From assembly GCA_018831265.1 (NCBI GenBank), contig JAHJCO010000007.1:1-62049 (forward strand): a stretch of DNA of 62,049 nucleotides. Direction: 5' to 3'. This document shows positions 23,826 to 32,565 of this stretch, one piece after another. The first letter of the stretch is position 1. Each line of letters opens with the position of its first letter. The position numbers and the translations under genes are program-made. The notes below the pieces were generated by a model that was given only the letters and a program-made list of their open reading frames with translations, was not told the DNA's origin and ran no database searches. The stretch is from Actinomycetota bacterium. Its GTDB lineage: Bacteria > Actinomycetota > Geothermincolia > Fen-727 > Anoxymicrobiaceae.

Positions 23826-25550
23826 GTGAGTGAGGTGACAGAGAAGGCACGGAGGTACTACAGGAGGCTGTGGCTGGCCTGGCGGGTGGCGCGCTCGCTG
23901 GTGCTGTTCATGGTCGACGAGCACAGGCGTGGCACCCTGAAGGTCAACCTGAGGAGTGTGGCAGAGGCGCGCGGGCTTTCCCTCGCGGTAGACATGTCGC
24001 ACGCTGAGCTGCTCGAGGAGAAGGCGGCGAAGCTCGGCGAAAAGCCTTTCCTCCTGTTCCGGGACCAGGTGTTCACCTACCGCCGGATGGACGAGAACGC
24101 CAACAGGGTAGCCAACTGGCTCGCGGGAATGGGCGGCGGCCCGGGCGTCGGGCTCGCGATAGTGATGAAGAACTCCCCGAGGTGGCTGGACGTCTTCTAC
24201 GGGCTGGAGAAGCTGGGGATGTACACGGTCCCGGTCAACGTAGCACTCCGTGGCGACCAGCTGGCCTACATCCTGGAAAACTCCGAGGCGCGCTTCCTGG
24301 TGATAGACCACGACATGCTTCCCTACTACCAGGCGATCGAGGACAAGGTCCCCGGGATCGAGCACGTCATAGTGAACCTCGACGGGGCGCCGGAGGGCTT
24401 CGAGCTCCGAGAGGGCACCCTGGACCTGGCCGACGCTTACGCTCCAGGAGTCAGCACCGACAAGCCGGGGGTCCGCTACGACCCCGACGATATCTGCATT
24501 ATCATGTACACCTCGGGGACCACCGGCCTTCCCAAGGGGGTGGTCTCCCGGTACCGCAACACCAGCGTCAAGGGGCTCTCGGTGATGACCCGGATCATCA
24601 CGGGCAGGGACGAGGTCAGCTACACCTGCTACCCGCTGTTCCACGCCAACGCACTGTTCCTGACCGTGACCACGGCGATGCACGCCGAGGGGCGCGTGGC
24701 GCTGGGGGAGAAGTTCAGCGCCAGCCGCTTCTGGGACGAGATAAGGCGTTACGGGGCCACGACCTTCAACGGGCTGGGCGCGGTCATGCCCATCCTCATG
24801 AAGCAGCCCCGAAAGCCCGACGACGCCGACAACCCGGTGCGGGTGGTGGTCTCGGCGGGGTGCCCGGCCGACATCTGGCGGGAGTTCGAGGAGCGGTTCG
24901 GGCTCGAGATATATGAGGGCTACGGGGCGGTCGACGGCGGCTCCGTGGTCATCACCAACTTCGGTACCGCTCCCGTAGGCTCCATGGGCAGACCTCTGGG
25001 CGCCAAGATCCGCATAGTCGACCCCGGGGGCAACGACGTCCCCGCGGGCACGCCAGGCGAGCTCATATGCTACGTGGGGAACAGGAAAGGCTCGGTAGAG
25101 TACTTCAAGAACCAGGACGCGACCAGCGACAAGGTCAGGGGGGAGTGGCTCTACACGGGTGACCTGTGCTACCTGGACGACAAGGGCTACGTGTACTTCG
25201 TGGGCAGGAACACCGAGTCCATGCGGCGGCGGGGCGAGAACGTCTCGGCGTGTGAGGTCGAGAACGCGATACTCCAGCATCCGGACGTCCTGGAGTGCGC
25301 GGTGTACGCTGTCCCGTCCGAGCTCGCGGAGGACGACATCATGGCGACGGTGGTCCCGGTGGAGGGCAAGGACCTGGACCCCGCGGCTCTGCCGGGGTTC
25401 CTGGACGGCAGGATAGCCCGTTTCGCGGTGCCCCGGTATTTCAGGGTGGTCGGTGACCTGCCCAAGACGGGGACGCACAGGGTGATAAAGAAGGAGCTCG
25501 AGGAGCTCGGAGTGACGGAGGACACCTACGACGCGGAGGCGGCCAAGTGA
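23826..25550 (+). CDS. Acyl-CoA synthetase (AMP-forming)
   Basis: A 574-residue ANL-superfamily ligase. The P-loop-like motif YTSGTTGLPKGVV is near residue 228, the adenine motif YEGYGAVDGG near residue 365, LYTGDLCYLDDKGYVYFVGR near residue 447 (A8 hinge), and a late catalytic Lys region (THRVIKKEL) near residue 555. The sequence is closest to FATP/very-long-chain or FadD17-like ligases. It activates a carboxylic acid to its CoA thioester, using ATP and releasing AMP and PPi. Its GTG start lies after the TetR gene, and its stop overlaps the start of the thiolase gene, so it is probably the entry enzyme of this cluster. Confidence 0.9.
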   Translation: MSEVTEKARRYYRRLWLAWRVARSLVLFMVDEHRRGTLKVNLRSVAEARGLSLAVDMSHAELLEEKAAKLGEKPFLLFRDQVFTYRRMDENANRVANWLAGMGGGPGVGLAIVMKNSPRWLDVFYGLEKLGMYTVPVNVALRGDQLAYILENSEARFLVIDHDMLPYYQAIEDKVPGIEHVIVNLDGAPEGFELREGTLDLADAYAPGVSTDKPGVRYDPDDICIIMYTSGTTGLPKGVVSRYRNTSVKGLSVMTRIITGRDEVSYTCYPLFHANALFLTVTTAMHAEGRVALGEKFSASRFWDEIRRYGATTFNGLGAVMPILMKQPRKPDDADNPVRVVVSAGCPADIWREFEERFGLEIYEGYGAVDGGSVVITNFGTAPVGSMGRPLGAKIRIVDPGGNDVPAGTPGELICYVGNRKGSVEYFKNQDATSDKVRGEWLYTGDLCYLDDKGYVYFVGRNTESMRRRGENVSACEVENAILQHPDVLECAVYAVPSELAEDDIMATVVPVEGKDLDPAALPGFLDGRIARFAVPRYFRVVGDLPKTGTHRVIKKELEELGVTEDTYDAEAAK

Positions 25551-26794
25551 GCGATAACGGAGTGTATGTACTGGGCACGGGGATGATCAGGTTCAACAAG
25601 TACCCCGACAAGAGCATCAAGCAGCTGGCGGCAGAGGCCATGGAGGCGCTGCTCGGCGACCTCGCCGTGGAGAAGAAAGAGATCGAGGCGGTATGGTTCT
25701 CAAACGCCGGCTGGGGCATCTACGACGGCCAGCACTGTATAAGGGGGCAGGTCGCCCTGGCCCCGCTGGGCATCCAGGGCCTTCCCATCATGAACGTGGA
25801 AAACGCCTGCGCGGGGGGCGCCACCGCCCTTCACGGGGCCTGGACGGCCGTGAAGGCGGGCCTGTACGACGTGGCCCTGGCCATCGGCGCCGAGAAGGTG
25901 TTCTCGGCGACCGACAGGCAGAAGATGTTCGACGGCTTCATGTCCGGAACGGACGTCGAGTTCAGCAGGGCTATGATCGAGGTCTTCCAGGCCGATGCAC
26001 GCAAGAAGGCCGAGGAAGCGGGAGCCGACGGCCCGAAGAAGGAGGGCGGTCACTCTGGGTTCATGGACATCTACGCAATGGGCGCGAGGCTGCACATGCA
26101 GGCGTTTGGCACCACTCAGGAGCAACTGGCGATGATCGCCTCCAAGAACCGCTACAACGGAGCGCTGAACCCGGTTGCCCAGTACCAGCAGGATATGAGC
26201 GTCGAGGAGGTGCTGGCAGACAAGCTGGTCGCATACCCGCTTACCCGGGCCATGTGCGCTCCCATCGGGGACGGAGCGGCTGCGGCGCTGGTCTGCAGCG
26301 GGAAGGCGCTCTCCCGCTTCCCCGACGCCCACCCGGTGCGGATAAGGGCCTCGGTGCTGGCATCCGGGTGTCTTCCGGACAGCGGCCTGGAGACCATCGG
26401 AAAGCGGGCGAGCCGCGCGGCCTACGAGATGGCGGGCGTGGGCCCGGAAGAGATCGACGTTATCGAGGTCCACGACGCCACGGCCTTCGGCGAGCTGATG
26501 CAGTACGAGGAGCTGGGGCTGTGTCCACCCGGCGAGGGCGGGCCGTTCGCGGAGTCCGGCGCAACACGCATAGGGGGGAAGCAGCCGGTCAATCCCAGCG
26601 GTGGGCTGGAGTGCCGCGGGCACCCCATCGGGGCCTCGGGGCTGGCGCAGGTATACGAGCTGGTCCACCAGCTGCGCGGCGACGCCGGGCCCAGGCAGGT
26701 AGAGGGCGCGCGGCTCGCGATGGCGGAGAACGGGGGAGGCTTCATCGGGCTGGGCGAGGCGGCCATGGCAATCCACATCATGGAGAAGGTTTAG
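25547..26794 (+). CDS. Thiolase family protein (SCP2-type) with intact Cys and His
   Basis: A 415-residue thiolase. Unlike the two thiolase-like genes at the left end, it keeps the nucleophile segment NVENACAGGATALHG (Cys near residue 88), the HDATAFGE segment near residue 308, and CRGHPIGASGLAQ near residue 365. It can therefore plausibly cleave 3-ketoacyl-CoA with CoA. An insertion near residues 125-165 (DRQKMFDGFMSG ... KKEGGHSGF) is typical of SCP-x-type thiolases. The GTG start overlaps the ligase stop (GTGA), and the next dehydrogenase starts 15 bp after its stop. Confidence 0.9.
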   Translation: MSDNGVYVLGTGMIRFNKYPDKSIKQLAAEAMEALLGDLAVEKKEIEAVWFSNAGWGIYDGQHCIRGQVALAPLGIQGLPIMNVENACAGGATALHGAWTAVKAGLYDVALAIGAEKVFSATDRQKMFDGFMSGTDVEFSRAMIEVFQADARKKAEEAGADGPKKEGGHSGFMDIYAMGARLHMQAFGTTQEQLAMIASKNRYNGALNPVAQYQQDMSVEEVLADKLVAYPLTRAMCAPIGDGAAAALVCSGKALSRFPDAHPVRIRASVLASGCLPDSGLETIGKRASRAAYEMAGVGPEEIDVIEVHDATAFGELMQYEELGLCPPGEGGPFAESGATRIGGKQPVNPSGGLECRGHPIGASGLAQVYELVHQLRGDAGPRQVEGARLAMAENGGGFIGLGEAAMAIHIMEKV

Positions 26795-26809
26795 CGAAGG
26801 GGGAACACC

Positions 26810-28312
26810 ATGTTCTCGAGCAACGGGGATCGGGCCATCCTTGACAGGGAGCCGCGGTTCGACGACATCACCAGCAGCCTGAAATCTGTATCCAAGATGC
26901 CGAAGGCCGCTTTCCGCGAGACCGCGCAGGTGATCGCCACGGCACGGCGGTTCAACGAAGAGGTGGTGCGCCCCCGCGCGCTCGAGCTCGACCGTTTGAA
27001 GCACGAGGACCCCGACTACCTGCCCTGGGACATGGTGGAGGAGGCGAACCGCAGGGGCTTCTACACCATGTTCATCCCCAAGCTCTTCGGGGGGCACGGT
27101 CTGAACATGCCCTCGCTCTCCTGCTTCATGGAGGAGGTGGCCTCCGGCTGCACCGGCATCGCCAACCTCATCGGCGTGCACTACCTGGGGGTGGCGACGC
27201 TGTGCGCCTCCTGGAACCTGCGCGTGATGAACAGGGTCATGCGGGACACGGCCGAAGGCGAGAGGAACGGCAAGCCGTGCCTGATCTCGCTGGCCATCAC
27301 CGAGCCGGGAGCCGGGACCGACGTGGAGGAGCTGGAGCTGGTCGGCAAGGCGAAGGTGACCTGCCACGCCGAGAGGGTGCCCGGGGGCTATCGCCTGAAC
27401 GGGAACAAGATATTCATCTCCAACGGCCACCTCTCCACCTGGCACATGACCATCGCCTACACGGACCTCGACGACCCGGCCAACACCACGGTTATGCTGG
27501 CGGTCAGGAACGGGATGGAGGGCTTCTCGTTCGGCAGGCAGGAGCACAAGATGGGCCAGAAGGCCTGCCCCGCCAGCGAGCTAATCTTCGAGGACTGCTT
27601 CGTCCCGGACGACCTCGTCTGCTTCGACGCCTTACAGGCTGCGCGTCACACCAGGTCGATGCAGGCCGTGACCATGCAGGTCATAGACTACGTCCTCTCC
27701 GGCTCGCGCGCCGGGGTAGGGTCGTTCGGCACCGGCGTAGCCCGCGGGGCCTACGAGGAGGCGCTCCGCTTCGCCTCGCAGGCCGAGGTGGGCGGCAAGC
27801 TGCTGATAAACCACGAGTGGGCGCAGTGCGTGCTCGCCGAGATGTACAAGAACGTGGCGCTGGCCCGCCTGTCCTACGTCGAGACCAACTACGCCAACGG
27901 GCTGTACGGCCTCTTCAAGGTCCTTCACTACAAGCCGCTTTTCTACCTCATGAAGTACCTGCCGCAGCAGTTCGTCGACGCGGTCGTCCAGCCGTTCCTG
28001 AACATGGATTTCGTGACCTGGCTGTTCCGCAAGATCTACTTCGACTGGCAGAGGGAGGACGAGTACCAGCGGACCAGCGGGTGGGCGTCGCTGTCCAAGT
28101 TCAGCGCCACCGACGCGGGGGTGCGCAACTGCCAGCTCGCGCTCGAGCTGATGGGGGGCGCCGGGGTGCGCACAGACCAGGTGGCCGAGAAGCACCTGCG
28201 TGACTCGAAGCTGCTGCAGATATACGAGGGGACCAACCAGCTCAACCGGTTGAACCTGTTCAAGTGCCTCATCGGGCGCTCGGTGCCCGCGGCGAAGGTC
28301 TTCGAGGACTAG
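26810..28312 (+). CDS. Acyl-CoA dehydrogenase, long form with catalytic Glu
   Basis: A 500-residue dehydrogenase, longer than the usual 380-400. The FAD/substrate segment SLAITEPGAGTDVEELEL is near residue 165; a C-terminal helical domain carries GGAGVRTDQVAEKHLRD and IYEGTNQLNRLNL, where the Glu of YEGT is the canonical base. Extra length comes from an N-terminal extension (about 45 residues) and an insertion near residues 365-415 (FKVLHYKPLFYLMKYLPQQF). The next gene is a 377-residue dehydrogenase without that Glu, so the two may form a catalytic/structural pair. Start ATG follows GGGGGAA. Confidence 0.9.
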   Translation: MFSSNGDRAILDREPRFDDITSSLKSVSKMPKAAFRETAQVIATARRFNEEVVRPRALELDRLKHEDPDYLPWDMVEEANRRGFYTMFIPKLFGGHGLNMPSLSCFMEEVASGCTGIANLIGVHYLGVATLCASWNLRVMNRVMRDTAEGERNGKPCLISLAITEPGAGTDVEELELVGKAKVTCHAERVPGGYRLNGNKIFISNGHLSTWHMTIAYTDLDDPANTTVMLAVRNGMEGFSFGRQEHKMGQKACPASELIFEDCFVPDDLVCFDALQAARHTRSMQAVTMQVIDYVLSGSRAGVGSFGTGVARGAYEEALRFASQAEVGGKLLINHEWAQCVLAEMYKNVALARLSYVETNYANGLYGLFKVLHYKPLFYLMKYLPQQFVDAVVQPFLNMDFVTWLFRKIYFDWQREDEYQRTSGWASLSKFSATDAGVRNCQLALELMGGAGVRTDQVAEKHLRDSKLLQIYEGTNQLNRLNLFKCLIGRSVPAAKVFED

Positions 28313-28324
28313 GAGGTCTCTGAA

Positions 28325-29458
28325 GTGAAATCCCTGATGAACTCCGAGCTCGGGATGTTCGAGCAGACCGTCAGCGACTTCGCCGCTGGTGAACTGCTGG
28401 ACGGTCGCCAGGAGAACGACCGGTTCCCGTACGGCCCGCTCTTCGAGGAGGTCCTGCGCAAGGCGCGCGCCGTGGGCTTCTTCTCGGTGACGCTTCCCGA
28501 GGAGCTGGACGGGTGCGAGATGGGCGTGACCGAGCTGTGCGTGCTGCTGGATAGCCTGAGCCGGATCGATGCGAGCCTCGCGGCGGTGATCTTCACCGAT
28601 ACCCTCGCCAAGGAGATAGTGTACCGCTCCAGGGGTTTCCTGCAGCTCAAGGACCTGGTGGCCAGGGTGGGTGAGTACGGCGGCGGCCTGTTCGCGTTCC
28701 CCTCCCACGCGGACCCGGCCGACAGCCGCGGTCTTCTCGCGGAGCCGGTCGGTGAAGGCCTCTACTCGCTGTCGGGCACGGTCGATTACGTGGTGCTGGG
28801 CGGGATAGCGGGAAGCGCGGTGCTCCCCGCAAGGACCGCCGCCGAGGGCTACTCCTTCTTCGTGGTGGACCTGGCAGGGCCGGGGCTTGGGGTGAGTGTG
28901 CCCGTGGCCAGCCTCGGGCTGCATGCCTGCCCCGCGGTGGATATCACCCTGGAGGGCGCCCGGGGGGCGCTGGTCGGTGGGGAGGGGCTCGGGGCCGAAT
29001 ACCTGGAGCGGGTCACCGGCACCATGAACGCCGCCGCGGCGGCGATGTCGCTGGGCGTCATGAAGGGGTCCTTCGAGGAGGCGGTCTCCTACGCTCGGCA
29101 GAGGGAGCAGGGGGGCCGGGAGATAATCAACTGGTCGGAGGTGCGCAGGATCCTCGCGCGGATGGCGGTGAAGCTGAAGGTCTGCGACATGGTGGTCGCG
29201 GAGGCGTGTCGTAATGCCGAGGAGAGCCTGCCCGGCTGGGAGCTGGGAGCCCGGGCGGCGGCGCTATACTCGGGCGAGGCGTCCGTCGAGCTGACCACGG
29301 ACGGCATCCAGGTGCTGGGCGGCAACGGCTACATGGAGGACTACGGGCAGGAGAAGCGCTTCCGGGACGCGGGGCAGATCCGCTCGCTGATGGGCATCGC
29401 CCCCATACGTGAGCTCGAGCTGATGCGCAAGGTCCTGGAAGGGGAGCCGCTCTACTGA
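28325..29458 (+). CDS. Acyl-CoA dehydrogenase-like protein lacking the canonical Glu
   Basis: A 377-residue member. The late signature LGGNGYMEDYGQEKRFRDA is intact, but the next segment is IRSLMGIAPIRELE instead of IYEGTxQIQR, removing the catalytic Glu. The mid-domain region (VDYVVLGGIAGSAVLPA) is shorter than in active enzymes. It is preceded by AGGAGG and a GTG start 12 bp after the larger dehydrogenase. Adjacent pairs in which only one partner has a complete active site form alpha2beta2 dehydrogenases in mycobacterial cholesterol degradation (family knowledge); the same is inferred here. Confidence 0.85.
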   Translation: MKSLMNSELGMFEQTVSDFAAGELLDGRQENDRFPYGPLFEEVLRKARAVGFFSVTLPEELDGCEMGVTELCVLLDSLSRIDASLAAVIFTDTLAKEIVYRSRGFLQLKDLVARVGEYGGGLFAFPSHADPADSRGLLAEPVGEGLYSLSGTVDYVVLGGIAGSAVLPARTAAEGYSFFVVDLAGPGLGVSVPVASLGLHACPAVDITLEGARGALVGGEGLGAEYLERVTGTMNAAAAAMSLGVMKGSFEEAVSYARQREQGGREIINWSEVRRILARMAVKLKVCDMVVAEACRNAEESLPGWELGARAAALYSGEASVELTTDGIQVLGGNGYMEDYGQEKRFRDAGQIRSLMGIAPIRELELMRKVLEGEPLY

Positions 29459-29466
29459 CTCAGATC

Positions 29467-29500
29467 GGGTCAGGCAAGATTCAATTCATATTCTGAACCC
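29467..29500. repeat. Short GGGTCAGGC-type repeat before the nitroreductase gene
   Basis: GGGTCAGGCAAGATTCAATT followed by CATATTCTGAACCC forms a weak hairpin (GGGTCAG/CTGAaCCC). Its core matches the repeats at 14084 and 45497. It sits 9 bp after the dehydrogenase stop and just before the ribosome site of the next gene. Confidence 0.6.
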
Positions 29501-29513
29501 TGGGAGGAATGTC

Positions 29514-30272
29514 ATGGACGAGACGGCGGTCGCGGAGACGCCCGAGGTGGCGGCTCCATCGGGGGACGACTGGAACCCCGTCGAGCGGGTGATCCTCGAG
29601 CGCAGGAGCGTCCGCAAGTACAAGGACCGGCAGGTGCCGGAGAACGTGGTGCGGCGTATCCTGGAGGCCGGGAGGTTCTCTCCGTCGGCCGGCAACAGCC
29701 AGCCCTGGAAGTTTGTTGTGATCCGCGATCGCGAGATGATCGACGAGATGGAGCGCCATGTTGTCCGCTGGTGCAGGCTGTTCAGGTTCTTCCTGGACTG
29801 GCGGTCGAGCCCCCTGGGGCGCCTCGTACCGTGGCTGATGGCGCAGGTGTCGATAAGGGTGAAGCGCAACCAGCTCCATCCCATTCCGTTCGGCGCGATC
29901 TGCCTGATCGCCGAGGGCAAGCTCAAGGCGTTCCACGGTGCCCCCACGGTGATATTGATTCTGGAGGACAGGCGGGGGGTCAGCCGCCCCCAGGTGGACG
30001 TGGGCGTCTGCGGCCAGAACATGGTGCTGGCGGCCCACTCGATGGGCCTGGGCACCTGCTGGGTCGGGTTCGTGGAGCTCCTGAAGTACGGGCTCAAGTG
30101 GCGAAGGAAGTTCGGCGTCGAGTTCCCCTACCGATTCTGCGAGGCCATCTGCCTGGGTTATCCCTACGGCAGGCCGGACGGCATGATCGAGCGAGAGGTC
30201 ATGGAGGTCGACTGGTACGAGGACGGCGCGAAGAGGAGCGTGTGTCAGGGAGGGAAAGATGTCACTGCTTAG
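29514..30272 (+). CDS. Nitroreductase-family FMN oxidoreductase
   Basis: A 252-residue nitroreductase-fold protein. ERRSVRKYKDRQVPENVVRR near residue 30 and AGRFSPSAGNSQPWKFVV near residue 54 are the FMN-binding signatures, and DVGVCGQNMVLAAHSMGLGT near residue 162 is the second. A charged insertion near residues 85-120 (WCRLFRFFLDWRSS) is unusual. The next gene, a two-cluster ferredoxin, overlaps it by 14 bp, so the two likely work together with ferredoxin feeding electrons to the flavin. The substrate could be an enone or nitro-type compound, or a CoA ester in this context (inference). Confidence 0.88.
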   Translation: MDETAVAETPEVAAPSGDDWNPVERVILERRSVRKYKDRQVPENVVRRILEAGRFSPSAGNSQPWKFVVIRDREMIDEMERHVVRWCRLFRFFLDWRSSPLGRLVPWLMAQVSIRVKRNQLHPIPFGAICLIAEGKLKAFHGAPTVILILEDRRGVSRPQVDVGVCGQNMVLAAHSMGLGTCWVGFVELLKYGLKWRRKFGVEFPYRFCEAICLGYPYGRPDGMIEREVMEVDWYEDGAKRSVCQGGKDVTA

Positions 30273-30588
30273 CTGGAGGGAAAGGCTCACCATCCCGACC
30301 TACGACAACGAGGAGTACGCGACCACCGGGCGCCTCTTCATAGACCACGAGCTCTGCAACGGGTGCGGGGTGTGCGCCCAGATATGCCCGGGCAAGGCCA
30401 TCGAGATACGCGGCGAGGGCAGGGAGAAGAAGGCGTACCTGGAGGAGGTCTTTCCCCAGTGCATGTCGTGTAACGACTGCGCGGCGATCTGCGAGCGGGA
30501 CGCGGTGACGGCGGCGGTCGCCTACGACTTCGGGTACTACTTCAAGAAGCTGAACCGCGGGGAGTTCAGGAAGCCGGTACCCTACTAG
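30259..30588 (+). CDS. 2[4Fe-4S] ferredoxin-type protein
   Basis: A 109-residue protein with two 4Fe-4S motifs: CNGCGVCAQICPGKA near residue 34 and CMSCNDCAAICERDA near residue 73. In the second, the usual Pro after the last Cys is Glu. N- and C-terminal extensions (MSLLSWRERLTIPTYDNEE, FKKLNRGEFRKPVPY) are probably docking regions for the overlapping nitroreductase. It is translationally coupled to that gene. Confidence 0.88.
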   Translation: MSLLSWRERLTIPTYDNEEYATTGRLFIDHELCNGCGVCAQICPGKAIEIRGEGREKKAYLEEVFPQCMSCNDCAAICERDAVTAAVAYDFGYYFKKLNRGEFRKPVPY

Positions 30589-30602
30589 TCCAGAGGATTG
30601 GG

Positions 30603-30620
30603 CGCGGACTTCAGTCCGCG
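30603..30620. repeat. 18-bp hairpin CGCGGACTTCAGTCCGCG
   Basis: Two 8-bp arms (CGCGGACT/AGTCCGCG) around TC. The same geometry with different outer bases (GGCGGACT/AGTCCGCC around TG) occurs at 34138-34155. It lies between the ferredoxin stop and the SDR start. Confidence 0.75.
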
Positions 30621-30636
30621 GGATAGGGCTGGAGCG

Positions 30637-31467
30637 ATGACTTTCTTCACCGACAAGATATCACTCGTCACCGGGGCAGGCTCCGGCCTGGGGCGGGCCA
30701 TCGCGGTCGAGCTGGCCCGGAGGGGCGCGACCGTGGTGGGGGTCGACCTCGACGTGGACGGCCTGGCGGAGACGGCACAGATCACGGAAGGGGCCCAGGG
30801 GATGTGCGTGTCACGATGTGCGGACGTCTCCGTGCGGGCGCGGATGGAGGACCTGGCCGGCGAGGTGCTCTCCGAGTTCGGGCGCGTGGATATCCTGGTG
30901 AACAACGCCGGGGTCGGCGTCGGCGGCGAGCTGGTGCAGGTCCCCCTCGAGGACTTCGAGTGGATCGTCGGCATCAACCTGATGGGGGAGGTGTACGGGA
31001 CGCGTCTGTTCCTGCCCGGCATGATCGAGCGGGGCTCGGGGCACATCGTCAACGTCGCATCCCTCTCCGGACTTGTGCCCCTTCCGTTCCACCTTCCGTA
31101 CACGACCACCAAGTACGCCCTGGTCGGCTTCTCAGAGATGCTGGCCGTGGAGGTGCGGCGACACGGCGTAGGCGTGACCCTGGTCTGTCCCGGGGCCATC
31201 AGGACGAACATAATGAAGGGCACGCGAACGCCGCCGGGGGGCGATCCCGGGCAGGAGAGGTTCAAGGAGAGGTGGGCCGCGAGGCTCGAGAAGGGTGGGA
31301 TGCGGCCTGAGGAGGTGGCGTTGAAGGTGCTCGCCGCCGTAGAGAAGGGCCGCTTTCTGTGCCTGACGGGCAGGGAGGCCTACCTGCTCTACTACTTCCA
31401 CAGGCTGGCTCCGGGCCTTATGCGAAGGATCGTGGGCGTGGTCAACGACCGGGTGTCCACAGGTTGA
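30637..31467 (+). CDS. Short-chain dehydrogenase/reductase
   Basis: A 276-residue SDR. The Rossmann motif SLVTGAGSGLGRAIA near residue 10, VNNAGVGVGG near residue 88, Ser in NVASLSG near residue 140, and the catalytic YTTTKYAL near residue 154 are all present. An Asp after beta strand 2 (GVDLDVDG) favours NAD+. The start MTFFTDKISL is chosen because an earlier in-frame ATG would translate through the 18-bp hairpin. It may oxidise a hydroxyacyl intermediate produced in this cluster. Confidence 0.9.
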   Translation: MTFFTDKISLVTGAGSGLGRAIAVELARRGATVVGVDLDVDGLAETAQITEGAQGMCVSRCADVSVRARMEDLAGEVLSEFGRVDILVNNAGVGVGGELVQVPLEDFEWIVGINLMGEVYGTRLFLPGMIERGSGHIVNVASLSGLVPLPFHLPYTTTKYALVGFSEMLAVEVRRHGVGVTLVCPGAIRTNIMKGTRTPPGGDPGQERFKERWAARLEKGGMRPEEVALKVLAAVEKGRFLCLTGREAYLLYYFHRLAPGLMRRIVGVVNDRVSTG

Positions 31468-31488
31468 AAGTAAGCAGGGAGGCGAGAG

Positions 31489-32565
31489 ATGAAGCAGTGC
31501 GCCGAGTGCGGGTTCCCGGCGAGGTTCGCGGACTTCTTCGAGTGGCGCGGGGACGGCACTATAGTGATGAAGCAACGTGGAGTGTTGCTGCAGATCGCCC
31601 TGCTCGACGCGGACGAGTTGCAGAGCCTCTTCGATAGTGTGTCAGAGGAGATCGGGGTCTCGGTCGACCACACCCTGGTCGAGGCGCAGAGAAGGGTCGG
31701 CAAGGCGATATACGCCATCCGTCCCATCCCGCTCATCGACCACATCCCCCACAACCGGCTCACAAGGCCGCAATGGGCGATCAAGGCGATAATCGACCGG
31801 GTGGGGAGGGACCTGGCCGCCATCGGGTTCGGCGTTGTCAGGGTCCAGACGTACAGGGCGGGGGAAAACATGTCGCTGCGGGTGGAGAACGCATGCCTCG
31901 CTCCACGCCTGGTGGGGAGCTTCCTGGGGGCCGTCGAGGTGGTCGAAGGGGTGCCCATGAAAGCCGACTACAGGCTGGACGGAGACACGCTGACAATCGA
32001 CGTCAGCCGGTCCGACGAGCCGGACACCGAGGTGGAGCGCTTCTACCTGGAGCAGGTGCGGCCCGCCGGGATGTCGCTGGACTACGACCGCTGCAGCCGG
32101 TGCGGGGCCCCCCTGAAGATCGCAAGGATGATCGACTGGGACCAGGCACGCGGGCGCATCATCGACCGAAACACGGGGCACCGTGACGTGATGTTCGCCG
32201 TGCAATCACTCAACGCCCTGCAGCGCGAGCTGGAGGCTGAGCTGGGCGCCTCCGTGGCCGAGATCATGTACAGGGCTCAGGTCGAGATCTCCAGGCAGTC
32301 GCCTGGCGGCTCCCCGGTGGACATGCGAGGCTCGTTCTGGGACGGTTTCTTCCTGGGCATGGCGCTCAGGGGCATGGGTCACCCCGATTCGTTCGAGAGC
32401 GATGAAGGCGGCATCTCGGTGAAGATATCCAACGCCTACAACGACACGCTGTTTGCGGCCAGGGTAGCCGCGGCATGTGAAGCCCGCACCGGGAAACCGG
32501 GCGAGTTGACCTGGGGCGATCGCGAGAAAGAGACGGTCTCGTTCACGGTCAGGGGGGCGGCATGA
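31489..32565 (+). CDS. Unknown protein with a tandemly duplicated Cys-x2-Cys domain
   Basis: A 358-residue protein that I do not recognise. It holds two homologous halves. The first begins CAECGFPARFADFFEW and runs through ELQSLFDSVSEEIGVSVDHT to a helix with EAQRRVGKA. The second, from about residue 205, begins CSRCGAPLKIARMIDW and runs through NALQRELEAELGASVAE to YRAQVEISRQ. Each half therefore has a zinc-ribbon-like CxxC, a Trp, a beta hairpin and a long helix. The stop overlaps the start of the next SDR gene (ATGA), so it belongs to the acyl-CoA cluster and may be a binding or scaffold protein. Confidence 0.75.
   Translation: MKQCAECGFPARFADFFEWRGDGTIVMKQRGVLLQIALLDADELQSLFDSVSEEIGVSVDHTLVEAQRRVGKAIYAIRPIPLIDHIPHNRLTRPQWAIKAIIDRVGRDLAAIGFGVVRVQTYRAGENMSLRVENACLAPRLVGSFLGAVEVVEGVPMKADYRLDGDTLTIDVSRSDEPDTEVERFYLEQVRPAGMSLDYDRCSRCGAPLKIARMIDWDQARGRIIDRNTGHRDVMFAVQSLNALQRELEAELGASVAEIMYRAQVEISRQSPGGSPVDMRGSFWDGFFLGMALRGMGHPDSFESDEGGISVKISNAYNDTLFAARVAAACEARTGKPGELTWGDREKETVSFTVRGAA

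Noticed and set aside
23793..30293. Long minus-strand open frames opposite the acyl-CoA cluster (561, 615, 430 and 270 codons)
   Set aside because: Same explanation; the plus-strand proteins are unmistakable and no antisense motif is seen.
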